A stretch of 64,000 nucleotides of DNA from Vibrio hepatarius (GCF_001274785.1 NZ_LHPI01000019.1:62001-126000); one strand, 5' to 3'; numbered from the stretch's first letter, positions 18,126 to 27,027 are shown. Notes: generated by a model not told the origin, from the letters alone. Numbers and translations: made by a program.

Positions 18126-19061
18126 ATGCAAGCATCGTCACTCGAACTCTTTTTTGCTAAGCTCAAGCAACAGCTTACCAACGCTCCGCATGAAGTGCGC
18201 CGTTTGTTCCATGGCCGCGGTAGAAAATATCAGGGTCTTGAGCAAATTACTTGTGATTGGGCACAGGGACAATTGCTGGTTAATCTGTTTAAACAAGCCG
18301 ATGAAGCGTTCTTAGCGCAGCTAAAACAAGGCTTGCTTGAGCTTACTCAGCAGCCTGTTTGGCAGGAAGTGCAAGGCTCTGCGATTGTTCTCCAGCACCG
18401 TTACGATGACGGAGCGCCGTCGGAAGTGCTATTTGGTGAACTGAACAGTCGACCTGTAGTGGTGGAGTCGGGGCTTAAGTACCAATTGGATATCGGTCGT
18501 AACCAGAACTTTGGCCTGTTTTTAGACATGCGTTATGGCCGCGATTGGGTACGTGAACATGCCAAGCATAAAAACGTACTTAACTTGTTTGCTTACACCT
18601 GTGGTTTTTCTGTTGCAGCAATTGCTGGTGGTGCCGATTTGGTGGTTAACGTCGATATGGCTAAAGCATCTTTATCGAAAGGGCGTGACAACCACAGACT
18701 CAACGAACATAACTTGAATCAGGTGAAGTTTCTCGCTCACGATATTTTCAAATCTTGGGGCAAGATTAAAAAATCAGGGCCGTATGAGTTGATCATTATT
18801 GATCCACCTTCATTCCAAAAAGGCAGCTTTGCACTAACCAAAGACTACAAAAAGATTTTGCGTCGTTTGCCGGATTTACTTGCACCGGGTGGGCAGGTTC
18901 TAGCTTGCGTCAACTCTCCTCAAGTGGACTGTGATTTCCTTATCGATAGTATGAAAGAGGAAGCACCACAGTTAAGTTTTGTTAAGCGGCTGGAAAACCC
19001 GCCCGAGTTTGCTGACATTGATGAGCAGGCAAGTCTCAAAGTGTTGGAGTTTTGCTACTAA
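18126..19061 (+). CDS. Class I SAM-dependent methyltransferase, RlmK/RlmI-like core
   Basis: 311 residues from the ATG at 18126, preceded by ACAGGA; the frame is open to 18069, but that start would lie inside the previous gene. The SAM-binding motif is LNLFAYTCGFSVAAIAGGADLVVNVDMA, and the catalytic loop IIIDPPSFQKGSF has the DPPxF form of the rRNA cytosine/guanine methylases related to RlmI and the RlmK half of RlmL. Probably an RNA methyltransferase, and its pairing with a pseudouridine synthase supports this. Exact target not identifiable. Confidence 0.82.
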   Translation: MQASSLELFFAKLKQQLTNAPHEVRRLFHGRGRKYQGLEQITCDWAQGQLLVNLFKQADEAFLAQLKQGLLELTQQPVWQEVQGSAIVLQHRYDDGAPSEVLFGELNSRPVVVESGLKYQLDIGRNQNFGLFLDMRYGRDWVREHAKHKNVLNLFAYTCGFSVAAIAGGADLVVNVDMAKASLSKGRDNHRLNEHNLNQVKFLAHDIFKSWGKIKKSGPYELIIIDPPSFQKGSFALTKDYKKILRRLPDLLAPGGQVLACVNSPQVDCDFLIDSMKEEAPQLSFVKRLENPPEFADIDEQASLKVLEFCY

Positions 19062-19066
19062 GATGA

Positions 19067-19097
19067 AAAGGCCAGTATCAACGACATACTGGCCTTT
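19067..19097. terminator. Bidirectional hairpin between methyltransferase and ynjF
   Basis: AAAGGCCAGTAT / ATACTGGCCTTT, a perfect twelve-base stem with a seven-base loop, placed between two converging genes. T-runs are short on both strands. Confidence 0.7.
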
Positions 19098-19100
19098 ACG

Positions 19101-19706
19101 TTATTTGAGAGTGTGGAAGCCCGAATAAATACGGGTGAAGGTGGTGAACCAGCACGCTGCACCAAATACATAGGCTATCACGGCAAAGTGTTGCGGAAGA
19201 AGGCAGAACAAAACAAAGCACGCGATGGTTTCGGTTCCCTCGGTCAATCCACTCATGTAATACAACGACTTGTTCTGATAAACCGGATTCTCAATACCAC
19301 GCTTGCCCGCCATCGTCGCAAAGGCAAGAAAACTACTGCCTGTACCGATGAACGCAAAAATCAAAAACGCGCCAGCGATAGCATTTTGCTCAGGATTTGC
19401 CAAGACAAAGCCAAACGGAATCAGTGAGTAGAAAAGGAAATCTAAACTGATATCCAGAAACCCTCCGGCGTCCGTGATACCTTGGATCCTCGCCAATGCG
19501 CCATCAAGGCCGTCGCAGATTCGATTGAGAGCAATGAACAGCAGTGCTAAACCATAGTGCTCGAAAATAAGCGCCGGAAAAGCCATGCAGCCCAATATAA
19601 AGCCAAAAACGGTGACTTGATTTGCGGTAAAGCCTGCTTTATCAAGCACCTTCGCCCCTTGAGTGAGAGGCTGGCGAATCACTTTTATACTGAGTCGATC
19701 AAGCAT
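19101..19706 (-). CDS. ynjF: CDP-alcohol phosphatidyltransferase, YnjF-like
   Basis: 201 residues, multi-pass membrane protein. It carries the family signature DGLDGALARIQGITDAGGFLD, the DG-x2-AR-x(7-8)-G-x3-D-x3-D motif that binds CDP and catalyses phosphatidyl transfer. ATG at 19706 chosen (the open frame runs to 19763) because it starts the conserved MLDRLSIKVIRQPL and overlaps the end of the ATPase gene by eight bases. E. coli has a like gene, ynjF, after ynjBCD. The acceptor alcohol is unknown. Confidence 0.83.
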   Translation of the reverse strand: MLDRLSIKVIRQPLTQGAKVLDKAGFTANQVTVFGFILGCMAFPALIFEHYGLALLFIALNRICDGLDGALARIQGITDAGGFLDISLDFLFYSLIPFGFVLANPEQNAIAGAFLIFAFIGTGSSFLAFATMAGKRGIENPVYQNKSLYYMSGLTEGTETIACFVLFCLLPQHFAVIAYVFGAACWFTTFTRIYSGFHTLK

Positions 19707-20346
19707 GTTCTGGCTCCCATGGCCAATGGATACAACGACTCCCGTCGGGAATATCATCTTCATCGTGAGTTACTAGTAGCGCAGGGATATTCGCCTGCTT
19801 TAACTGCTCGATAACCCAGCAACGAAATTGCACTCTTAACTCTTTATCGAGCTTACTATAGGGCTCATCCAACAACGCGACTTTAGGTTCGGCTAATAGC
19901 ATTCGACTTAAGCTAATTCGTGCGCGTTGGCCGCCAGAAATCTGGTCAGGAAATGAGTCGGCCAGCTTAGACAATGAAAGGTGCTTCAGCGCTTGTAAGG
20001 CTTTTTCCTTTCGCTCGCTTGCTTTGATGTGGTTTGGCAATGCAAATGCTAGATTCTCCCAGATGCTCAAATGCGGAAACAACAAGTCATCTTGAAACAG
20101 AATTCCGACTTGACGCTGATGTGCAGGTAGAGCTTGCAAATCCACACCGTTTAGAGCGATCGCTCCGGTGCAGGTGAACTCCGAAGACAAATGGCCAGCA
20201 ATGGCATCCAATAGGGTGGATTTACCACAACCACTTGGTCCCATTAACGTAATGATTTCGCCGTTTTCTACGGTGATATTAAGCGACGAGAACAAGGCCT
20301 CACCACTTCTTTTACGGATGGCGAGGTTTTCGAGACAAAGACTCAT
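19699..20346 (-). CDS. ynjD: ABC transporter ATP-binding protein, YnjD-like
   Basis: 215 residues: Walker A GPSGCGKST, Q-loop FQDDLLFPHL, signature SGGQRARISL, Walker B VALLDEP and H-loop VTHDEDD are all present. It powers the YnjC permease. The start lies inside the ynjC frame (35-base overlap) and the end overlaps ynjF by eight, so the four genes form one transcript. Confidence 0.92.
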   Translation of the reverse strand: MSLCLENLAIRKRSGEALFSSLNITVENGEIITLMGPSGCGKSTLLDAIAGHLSSEFTCTGAIALNGVDLQALPAHQRQVGILFQDDLLFPHLSIWENLAFALPNHIKASERKEKALQALKHLSLSKLADSFPDQISGGQRARISLSRMLLAEPKVALLDEPYSKLDKELRVQFRCWVIEQLKQANIPALLVTHDEDDIPDGSRCIHWPWEPEHA

Positions 20347-22021
20347 TAATTGATAGACCTTTAATTGTTAGTCTGCGGTATCGGCTTTGTAGTCGACTGA
20401 TGGCAATCGCAAACGCAAAGAACATCAGCGGTAAAATTGCTTGCCATATTGCGTAAATCGCGGTGACACGGCGGTCAAAGCCACTTGATAATGCCACTGC
20501 TTCAGTCGTCAACGTGCTGATGCGACCTGCGCCGAGTACAAGGGTTGGCAAGTACTGCGCCAAACTGACACTAATACCCACTGCCCAAGCGAATACAACC
20601 GCTGGTAGAAGAATCGGCAGCTTCACCTTGAACCACGTATACAGTGGTGATTTCCCTAAGCTTAGCGATACGCGGGTTAAACCATCATCAAAGCCTCGCC
20701 ATGGTCCATCGAGAGACAGATACACGTATGGGAAGGCGAAGAAGATGTGTGACCAACATACCCATAGCCAATAGCTATCGCTGCTCACATAGAGTGTGGC
20801 AACCTGCATGCCAAACAATATAGACAACTGCGGAACTAGCATTGGTACTGCGATAATGTAACCTGGTATTTGCCAGCGATGACGCAGGCGATACTCATGG
20901 CTGAGCAGCGCTAAAACGAGCGCTATAGAAGCACTGACTACGGCCAATAGCAAACTTTGCTCTAGGGTACTGAGGATGCTGTCCCACTCATACTGCCAAA
21001 ATCGAAAACTAAAACGAGAAGGGAGTAAGCCAGGGAAGCGCCAACGCTGTGCGAAACTCCAGATAACCATCAGTGGTAGCATTACCGCAGTAACGATCGT
21101 AATCAGGCTAAATAGGCTTTTCCCCGGTAGTGACAAACCTTGTCGACCGGAATATTGCCAGCTTCGGTAGTAGCGTGTAACCAGCCATTCAATCAACCGA
21201 GAGATAGCGATGGTGATACTGGCGAGGATAAACAGCACCACGGCACCAGCTGCAGCGCGGGGTAGCAGTGAGAGGTCAGGGTCATTGAACCATCGCCATA
21301 CCAATACTGCAAATGTGGGTGGGTTACTCGGACCGACGATTAATGCGACGTCAACCACCGACAAGCTGTAGGCAAGCACCGCCATCATTGGGAAGCGAAG
21401 TTTACTAAACCATTGTGGCAAAATACATTTCCACCACGTTTGTGATGAGGTGTAGCCCATCGAATGACTTACTTTTTCCAACTTATCTACGTTGAGCTGT
21501 TGCAAAATCGGTATGCTCATTAGCAGTAAGAAAGGCACTTCTTTCAGTGCTAACATCACGATCAAGCCAATCGCTTTGGGATCTCTGACTAAGCTAGCTA
21601 AGTCATTTACGCCCTGACCGCTTGGATCATAATCAAAGAGGCTTGCTAGTAGACGTACACCCATGCCTGTTGGCGCAAATAGAAAAGCAAACCCGATCGC
21701 AAACGCGACATGAGGCATCGCAAGCAGCGGTGATAATGCCAGCTCAATCTTGCGCCAAAATCGTGTTCCCCAAGCGGATTGGAGTACAGCGAAAGTGATT
21801 AAGCAAGCCAAGTAACTACTGATGAATGCGGTGTAAAGCGTCATGCTGATTGACTGCCAAACACCGGCCCATCCGAATACTTCTCTAAAGCCATCAAAGG
21901 TAAACTGATGCAGTCCAAGAGGCGGAATATAGCCCAGCGCTGATACGACTACCCCCAGCAACCCGGGGATAGTCGGTAGAATACACACCGCAATAATGAC
22001 GAGATAGAGCGCTCTTAACAT
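20312..22021 (-). CDS. ynjC: ABC transporter permease, fused two-domain, YnjC-like
   Basis: 569 residues with two consecutive binding-protein-dependent permease domains in one chain (about 12 spans), like ThiP and YnjC. EAA-type cytoplasmic loops are visible at KVSHSMGYTSSQTWWKCILPQ and LTRVSLSLGKSPLYTWFKVKLPIL. A single polypeptide thus forms the whole channel. It stands eight bases after ynjB. Substrate unknown; the arrangement is like thiamine, iron or sulfate importers. Confidence 0.9.
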   Translation of the reverse strand: MLRALYLVIIAVCILPTIPGLLGVVVSALGYIPPLGLHQFTFDGFREVFGWAGVWQSISMTLYTAFISSYLACLITFAVLQSAWGTRFWRKIELALSPLLAMPHVAFAIGFAFLFAPTGMGVRLLASLFDYDPSGQGVNDLASLVRDPKAIGLIVMLALKEVPFLLLMSIPILQQLNVDKLEKVSHSMGYTSSQTWWKCILPQWFSKLRFPMMAVLAYSLSVVDVALIVGPSNPPTFAVLVWRWFNDPDLSLLPRAAAGAVVLFILASITIAISRLIEWLVTRYYRSWQYSGRQGLSLPGKSLFSLITIVTAVMLPLMVIWSFAQRWRFPGLLPSRFSFRFWQYEWDSILSTLEQSLLLAVVSASIALVLALLSHEYRLRHRWQIPGYIIAVPMLVPQLSILFGMQVATLYVSSDSYWLWVCWSHIFFAFPYVYLSLDGPWRGFDDGLTRVSLSLGKSPLYTWFKVKLPILLPAVVFAWAVGISVSLAQYLPTLVLGAGRISTLTTEAVALSSGFDRRVTAIYAIWQAILPLMFFAFAIAISRLQSRYRRLTIKGLSINESLSRKPRHP

Positions 22022-22029
22022 TGTTGGCC

Positions 22030-23175
22030 TTAGTTACCGTAGCGTTTAAGCCACTCTTTCTCTAGCGCGCTTTGCCAGCTAGGGTGTGGCTCGGCAATCG
22101 ACTTAAACTGCTGGGTGTTTTTCGCACTGCCCGTTAAGTATTCGCCGCTTAGTACCGATGGATCACCCCAAACATTCAGATCGCCTTTACGTGACTGAGC
22201 TTCAGGGCTCAATAAAAAGTTAATCGCCACTTGAGCACCTGCTTTGGCATTCGCATTCCAAGGGATAGCCAAGAAGTGGATATTCGATAACGCACCTTGA
22301 TTCATGGCATAAGCGGTTGTGCTTTTTGCTAAATTGCCATTGGCTTGAGCTGAGTAAACCGCATTTGGGTTGAACGTGATGGCGAGGTCAATTTGGCCGT
22401 CATCAAGTAGCTGAATGGTCTCTGCTGTGCCCGCTGGAAACTGCTTGCCACCACGCCAAGCGACGGTGTGAAACTCATCTAAATAGCGCCAAAGTGGTTT
22501 GGTCACAAGTTCAAAGTTATCTTCAGAAACGGGTTGCTGCAACGCTTGATCATTGCCTGTCAGTTCGATTAACAGCGCCTTCAAAAAGCTGGTGCCGTGA
22601 AACTCTGGTGGACGAGGGTAGGTTAGGCGGTTAGGAAACGCTTTGGCATAGCTTAGCATTTCAGAAAAGGATTCTGGTGGGTTGTTCAGCGTCATTTTGT
22701 CGTGAATAAACACTAGCTGACCGACACCCCATGGGGCTTCAAGACCGTTTGTTGGTTCTGAAAAGTCGACATCCACTGGCAGTGTCTTATCAACGTATTG
22801 CCAGCTAGGTAACTGCTCAACGAAAGGCCCAAACAGCAACTGGTTATCTTTCATCGATTTAAAGTTCTCACCATTAATCCAAACCATATCGACGCTACCG
22901 CCTGTATTTTTGCCTGCTGCTTTTTCTGCGAGTAGGCGAGTGGTGGTTTCCGCGATGTCGGTTACTTTCACGTGGTTAAGCGTCACGTTATAACGGTCTT
23001 TTAGCTCTTTGCCCGCCCATTGGATGTATCGGTTGATCTCTTGGCTTCCACCCCAAGCGTGAAAATAGACGGTTTGGCCGTTAGCTTGTTGCTCTACGTC
23101 TTGCCAATTATCTGCAAAAGTGGGTGCCGAAATGGTGGCAGCCAGAATACCTATGGTGCTCAATAGCTTTTTCAT
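22030..23175 (-). CDS. ynjB: ABC transporter periplasmic binding protein, YnjB-like
   Basis: 381 residues with a cleavable signal MKKLLSTIGILAATISAPTFA. Family-1-type solute-binding fold of the iron/thiamine/putrescine group (VDMVWINGENFKSMKDNQLLFGP, EAPWGVGQLVFIHDKMT). Same gene order as E. coli ynjBCD. No TPP-riboswitch-like sequence is seen upstream, so a thiamine role is not supported by regulation. Confidence 0.9.
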   Translation of the reverse strand: MKKLLSTIGILAATISAPTFADNWQDVEQQANGQTVYFHAWGGSQEINRYIQWAGKELKDRYNVTLNHVKVTDIAETTTRLLAEKAAGKNTGGSVDMVWINGENFKSMKDNQLLFGPFVEQLPSWQYVDKTLPVDVDFSEPTNGLEAPWGVGQLVFIHDKMTLNNPPESFSEMLSYAKAFPNRLTYPRPPEFHGTSFLKALLIELTGNDQALQQPVSEDNFELVTKPLWRYLDEFHTVAWRGGKQFPAGTAETIQLLDDGQIDLAITFNPNAVYSAQANGNLAKSTTAYAMNQGALSNIHFLAIPWNANAKAGAQVAINFLLSPEAQSRKGDLNVWGDPSVLSGEYLTGSAKNTQQFKSIAEPHPSWQSALEKEWLKRYGN

Positions 23176-23532
23176 GCTGTGTCCGTTTTATCTACTTATT
23201 TGAATTTAGGCTTGTACTTAGCCCTTTCCCTTACAAAGGATAGTAATTCATATTGAACGATTATCAACGTTGGATTTGATAATAGATTCAGTCAATTAAC
23301 ATCACTGCGGCATAGAATTATTGGAGTGGCTGGAATTCTCTTCACCGCATAACCACATGAATCACCAGACCGGAGAAGTAGAGCGTTTCTTTCATTAAGT
23401 AGAGGGTTTTCGTGCGAGAATATCGAAAGAGATGATGATTTAGGCAAGCGGTTGGATAATCTATTTGGTTGAGATAAACAAAAAGCAGCCGTTTGGCTGC
23501 TTTTTTAATTCAGAGTTATAAATGCTGAGGAA
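23176..23532. other. Intergenic region upstream of ynjB
   Basis: 357 bases with no credible gene. It holds the ynjB promoter region and, at 23480-23512, the terminator of the META-domain gene. Confidence 0.6.
23480..23512. terminator. Terminator after the META-domain lipoprotein gene
   Basis: AAAAAGCAGCC GTTT GGCTGCTTTTTT: strong stem with A- and T-runs on both sides; serves the minus-strand gene that ends at 23533. Confidence 0.88.
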
Positions 23533-23979
23533 TTAGTTTTTCCAGTCGCTTAACTTAAATGACAACGTGTGCACATCATTTTTCAGTGTCAACGTGTTGT
23601 CTGTTAGCATGACATCACTCCACTCAGTCAGTGTTTGCGATACCGCTTGTTCAACATCCATGATGTCGCCGATACACATCTTCATTGTCATACCCATCTT
23701 GTTGATGCGTAGTTGGTTGTTTTTTAGTTCGCTTTGACCAAAGAAGTTGTTACAGCCAGCGTTACCGTTAGCCATCATGTTTTCGCCAATTTCTAGACGA
23801 GGTGCTTTTGCTCGGCCTTCTGCTACGAACTCTTTACCATCAATGCTTACTAGCTCCCAGTTGTGGTGCTGTAGATCTTGAGCTGTAATTTGTTTCACAT
23901 CTTCACCAGTGCTTGAACAAGCTGTCATCAGTACAGGTAGGGTAATTGCTGCAAGTAGCGTTTTTGGACTAAGCTTCAT
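23533..23979 (-). CDS. META-domain (HslJ-like) lipoprotein
   Basis: 148 residues. Lipoprotein signal MKLSPKTLLAAITLPVLMTAC, then one META domain (WELVSIDGKEF, GNAGCNNFFGQSEL, MCIGDIMDVEQAVSQTL), as in E. coli HslJ, a heat-induced lipoprotein linked to novobiocin tolerance. GGAG ten bases before the ATG at 23979 fixes the start; the longer frame to 23994 is not needed. Probably outer-membrane anchored. Molecular function of the family is not established. Confidence 0.88.
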   Translation of the reverse strand: MKLSPKTLLAAITLPVLMTACSSTGEDVKQITAQDLQHHNWELVSIDGKEFVAEGRAKAPRLEIGENMMANGNAGCNNFFGQSELKNNQLRINKMGMTMKMCIGDIMDVEQAVSQTLTEWSDVMLTDNTLTLKNDVHTLSFKLSDWKN

Positions 23980-24175
23980 AATAATCAACTCCAATATGTG
24001 GATAAGGTATTGAACACTGGTTGTTGTTCAATTCAATGCATTATAGGTAATAAAACACTGTTTTTGTCAACGGAGCGTCATAGTTTGGACTAAGTCACAC
24101 TGTTGAATTACTTGATAAACATTCAACGTTAGATGGCATAAAGTCGGTCATTATATCAAGGTTAGTGAGGCGAAA

Positions 24176-24424
24176 TTGGAGCAGTTAGAGTTTTTCAACG
24201 TCCCCAGTCCTTGCGTCGGTGTCTGTACTGTCGATGAGCGAGGTTATTGTCGTGGTTGTATGCGCAACCGCGATGAGCGCTTCAATTGGCTGAATATGTC
24301 TCCTGCTCAGCAATTGCATGTCATTAAGTTATGTCGGCAGCGTTATCTTCGTAAACTGCGTAAAGGCCAGATTGATAATATCGATGGGCAAGAGCCAGAG
24401 AGTCCGCAGCAAGACCTATTTTAA
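24176..24424 (+). CDS. DUF1289 family protein
   Basis: 82 residues with the DUF1289 cysteine pattern PSPCVGVCTVDERGYCRGCMR (Cys 13, 17, 25, 28), which could bind a metal or an iron-sulfur centre. Starts with TTG after GTGAGG. Function unknown; homologues are short and widespread (E. coli YdhL type). Confidence 0.82.
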   Translation: MEQLEFFNVPSPCVGVCTVDERGYCRGCMRNRDERFNWLNMSPAQQLHVIKLCRQRYLRKLRKGQIDNIDGQEPESPQQDLF

Positions 24425-24453
24425 CGTCCAAAAGCTGCTGTAGCCTAATCATC

Positions 24454-24482
24454 AAAGAGAGCCTATTAGTAGACTCTCTTAG
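24454..24482 (+). terminator. Weak hairpin after the DUF1289 gene
   Basis: AAAGAGAG and CTCTCTTA arms around TAGGC/TACTA-type sequence; no clear T-run. It lies between converging genes. Confidence 0.4.
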
Positions 24483-24497
24483 TTTGCTTACTATGCG

Positions 24498-24719
24498 CTA
24501 TTTTAAGCCCCAATGATCGCTAACCCATCCGCCTGCGTGCTCGTCATAATGACTGCCAGAAAATCGATGATTCCGTTCTACGTTTTGTTCATTTACGGGT
24601 TTTGCGTCAATTAACCGTTGAATGTAGCTCGCCATAGGATCACCACTTTGCAGTCGTTCGTGCCGAGTTGCTACCTCTTTAATCAGTTGAAGACGGTATG
24701 AGTTGCTTGCACGTTTCAT
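24498..24719 (-). CDS. Small basic protein of unknown function
   Basis: 73 residues, not recognised. An excellent ribosome site (AAGGAGG, eight bases before the ATG) supports a real gene. The first half is helical and basic (MKRASNSYRLQLIKEVATRHERLQ); the second half is rich in His, Gly and Trp (NHRFSGSHYDEHAGGWVSDHWGLK). No signal peptide or membrane span. It could be a small regulatory or metal-binding protein; I propose no function. Confidence 0.6.
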   Translation of the reverse strand: MKRASNSYRLQLIKEVATRHERLQSGDPMASYIQRLIDAKPVNEQNVERNHRFSGSHYDEHAGGWVSDHWGLK

Positions 24720-25021
24720 TAAGTGATCCTCCTTGGTTATGACACTAATATGAAAAGTTAGAAGCTGATTTGGTGATCGTCAACGTGGAAAAATGCCTTT
24801 ACCGGTCGCAATACCCATCGAACGATTTTAGAGTGGGGACATCTATCGGGCGGCTTAAGCCTAAGCCGTTAATAAACCGAATGTTTCAATAACTAGATCT
24901 CTCGTGGAATGACACAAAAAATTCATATTCGGATTTGTTATAAACTTGAAGGCTATAACAACCTTTTGTTGGAAGGGGTTCAACAGCCACAAAAAAGCCC
25001 TGCGACGGCAGGGCTTAGAGA
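24720..25021. other. Intergenic region
   Basis: About 300 bases without a gene. It contains a seven-base-stem hairpin CGGCTTA/TAAGCCG at 24853-24870 and the terminator at 24990-25016. Confidence 0.5.
24990..25016 (-). terminator. Terminator after the pilotin-like gene
   Basis: On the minus strand AAGCCCTGC pairs with GCAGGGCTT and is followed by TTTTT. It lies five bases past the stop at 25022. Confidence 0.88.
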
Positions 25022-25417
25022 TTAAGACTCGCAGGTTTTCTGCGTGATTAATTCGTCAATCAGCAATTGACCGCGTGAGTTACGCATTTTGATGCGGTAA
25101 CTTAGACCGACCTCTAAGTTACTCTTGGTGTCTTTGTTTGTGCAGTAAGTTTGGATGCTACGCTTTAACACTTCACTAATTGGCTTCGCGCCAGGCGCAT
25201 CTTGGTTGTAAACCATCATAAGCTCAATAGTGGTGCTTTTCGCTGTCGCTCTGAGTATCGAAAGAGGCCCAGCTTCAAGCGGCAACTCAGCAGCGAGTAA
25301 GCCCGCTCGGTTATCCGCGAGTAACTCTAAGTGGCGCTGCTTTTCAGCTGAAGAGGAACATCCACCAAGGATCGTACCTGCTAGCACTAGAGCACTAAGT
25401 TTTAAGTAGTTATTCAT
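25022..25417 (-). CDS. aspS: Lipoprotein, probable type II secretion pilotin of the GspS-beta/AspS kind
   Basis: 131 residues. Lipoprotein signal MNNYLKLSALVLAGTILGGC, then a small alpha/beta domain with two cysteines (TYCTNK and QKTCES) placed to form a disulfide across the domain, and length and layout as in the Vibrio AspS pilotin that guides the GspD secretin to the outer membrane. Identification rests on size, the cysteine pair and remembered gene context, so it is moderate. The ATG lies two bases after the yciI stop, implying co-expression. Confidence 0.6.
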   Translation of the reverse strand: MNNYLKLSALVLAGTILGGCSSSAEKQRHLELLADNRAGLLAAELPLEAGPLSILRATAKSTTIELMMVYNQDAPGAKPISEVLKRSIQTYCTNKDTKSNLEVGLSYRIKMRNSRGQLLIDELITQKTCES

Positions 25418-25419
25418 AA

Positions 25420-25716
25420 TTAGAATACTTTTTTGAATGGCTTAACAATGACGCTTTGATAAACACCAGCTTCAATATACGGGTCAGCATCTGCCCACGC
25501 TTGTGCTTGCTCTAGTGAGTCAAATTCGGCAATAACGGTAGAGCCGGTAAAGCCTGCTTCTCCGGGATTATCTGAGTCAATGGCTGGCATTGGACCTGCG
25601 GTTAGCAAACGACCTTCATCTTGCAGTTTCTGTAGGCGCTCTAAGTGGGCAGGGCGGACACTCATGCGTTTTTCAAGTGAATTTTCAATATCTTGAGAAA
25701 AGATAACATACCACAT
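25420..25716 (-). CDS. yciI: YciI family protein
   Basis: 98 residues, YCII (dimeric alpha/beta barrel) fold: MWYVIFSQDIENSLEKRMSVRPAHLERLQKLQDEGRLLTAGP and SLEQAQAWADADPYIEAGVYQSVIVKPF match E. coli YciI throughout. The conserved His (PAHLERL) and Asp (ADADPY) are present. Function not established. Follows yciA after 105 bases and is coupled to the pilotin-like gene. Confidence 0.93.
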   Translation of the reverse strand: MWYVIFSQDIENSLEKRMSVRPAHLERLQKLQDEGRLLTAGPMPAIDSDNPGEAGFTGSTVIAEFDSLEQAQAWADADPYIEAGVYQSVIVKPFKKVF

Positions 25717-25821
25717 GACTCAATTTCCTTATTTGGTATTTTCGAGAAAAAATAAGTTCTTACTGTACCGCAACACTTTAATAATAGAAGTCAATTCAAA
25801 GACAAAGTGTGAATCTTATCG

Positions 25822-26220
25822 TTAAACCGTGCGGATAGGGCGCGGCTTTCCTTCGGTATCAATGGCAACATAGTTAAATGTCGCTTCGCAAACTTGGTAG
25901 CGGTCTTGAATACCATCTTCCGTAACTGGCTTTACCCACACTTCTAGGTTGATCGACATTGATGTTCTACCTATCTTGGTGCATTCACCATAGCAACAAA
26001 CCACGTCTCCGACACGAACCGGCTTTTTAAAAGTGATACTAGAAACGGAGACGGTAACGATACGACCTGACGAGATTTCTTTGGCTAAGATGCCGCCTGC
26101 AAGGTCCAACTGAGACATGATCCAACCACCAAAAATATCACCATTGGCGTTGGTATCTGCTGGCATGGCTAAAGTTCGAAGTAATAGTTGGCCTTTCGGC
26201 GCGCTGATTTGCTGACTCAT
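25822..26220 (-). CDS. yciA: Acyl-CoA thioesterase YciA
   Basis: 132 residues, hotdog fold with the family motif NANGDIFGGWIMSQLDLAGGILA, whose Asp is the catalytic residue. It hydrolyses acyl-CoAs to free acids and CoA. The ATG at 26220 begins the conserved domain; the open frame runs 20 codons upstream through two hairpins (26246-26286), so that longer form is unlikely. Confidence 0.93.
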   Translation of the reverse strand: MSQQISAPKGQLLLRTLAMPADTNANGDIFGGWIMSQLDLAGGILAKEISSGRIVTVSVSSITFKKPVRVGDVVCCYGECTKIGRTSMSINLEVWVKPVTEDGIQDRYQVCEATFNYVAIDTEGKPRPIRTV

Positions 26221-26245
26221 ATTCTGACACCCGTAACAAACGAAA

Positions 26246-26286
26246 CAGCGACCAAAGCGGTCGCTGTAAGCCCTCCGCAAGGAGGG
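26246..26286 (-). terminator. Two tandem hairpins between yciB and yciA
   Basis: CAGCGACC/GGTCGCTG (26246-26266) and CCCTCC/GGAGGG (26271-26286). On the minus strand the second hairpin met is followed by TTTCGTTT, an interrupted T-run, so it could terminate yciB transcription weakly. Confidence 0.5.
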
Positions 26287-26318
26287 AAAATAATCACGAT
26301 TGTAACAAAGTTATAGGG

Positions 26319-26870
26319 TTAATCGCTAGAGTCTGGTTTGCTGAGGTCTTTTGGCATGTGCTTGTAGATGTAGATACCAGTTAGCAGAGTAAAACCAAAT
26401 GTCGCAGCCAGGAGGCCGAAGACTTTAAAGTTGACCCATACATCAAGTGGCAGTTCGTACGCGACATAGATATTTAGACCCGCACAGAACGAGAAGAAAG
26501 CAACCCATGCCCAAGTGACTTTGGCCCATACCGCGTCTGGCAGTGTGATCTCTTTGCCTAGCATACCTTTGATTGCTGACTTGCCGATCGCATGGCTCAC
26601 CGCTAAACCAATTGCAAACACCATGTAGACGATGGTGACTTTCCATTTAATGAAATTATCGTCGTGGAGGAAGATAGTCATACCACCAAATACGGCAACC
26701 ATTAGGAAGGTGATTAACTGCATTTTCTCTACTTTTTTGTACATCAAGTAGGTCACGACAACCTGAATGGCCGTCGCGACAATCAGCGCACCTGTTGCTA
26801 CGTAAATGTCTTGCATCTTATATAAGGCAAAGAAGATTATCAGCGGGATAAAGTCGATCAGTTGTTTCAT
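26319..26870 (-). CDS. yciB: Inner membrane septation protein YciB
   Basis: 183 residues, five or so membrane spans, opening MKQLIDFIPLIIFFALYKMQDIYVATGALI, typical of YciB/IspZ (also called IspA in Shigella). It is linked to cell-envelope synthesis and septation. The order yciB-yciA-yciI is as in enterobacteria. Confidence 0.94.
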   Translation of the reverse strand: MKQLIDFIPLIIFFALYKMQDIYVATGALIVATAIQVVVTYLMYKKVEKMQLITFLMVAVFGGMTIFLHDDNFIKWKVTIVYMVFAIGLAVSHAIGKSAIKGMLGKEITLPDAVWAKVTWAWVAFFSFCAGLNIYVAYELPLDVWVNFKVFGLLAATFGFTLLTGIYIYKHMPKDLSKPDSSD

Positions 26871-27027
26871 TAAAAATATCTTGTAGTAATCAAATTGCTC
26901 TCAGTCTAACCAAATCAAACCGGAAGACAAAGGGCTTAGTGACAATCTGAAACAACTCAGTAGTAAACTTGCTTGAAATGCAAATAGTTATGAGTTGATT
27001 CGAAAGGTGTGGATGCAATGAATTTGA

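Noticed and set aside
23226..23275. LuxR-type site before ynjB (TATTGA and TATCAA halves)
   Set aside because: The halves are one base too close for the consensus and flanks do not match.
23176..23300. TPP riboswitch before ynjB
   Set aside because: No CTGAGA-type core or matching helices; the thiamine idea is left open only from transporter family likeness.
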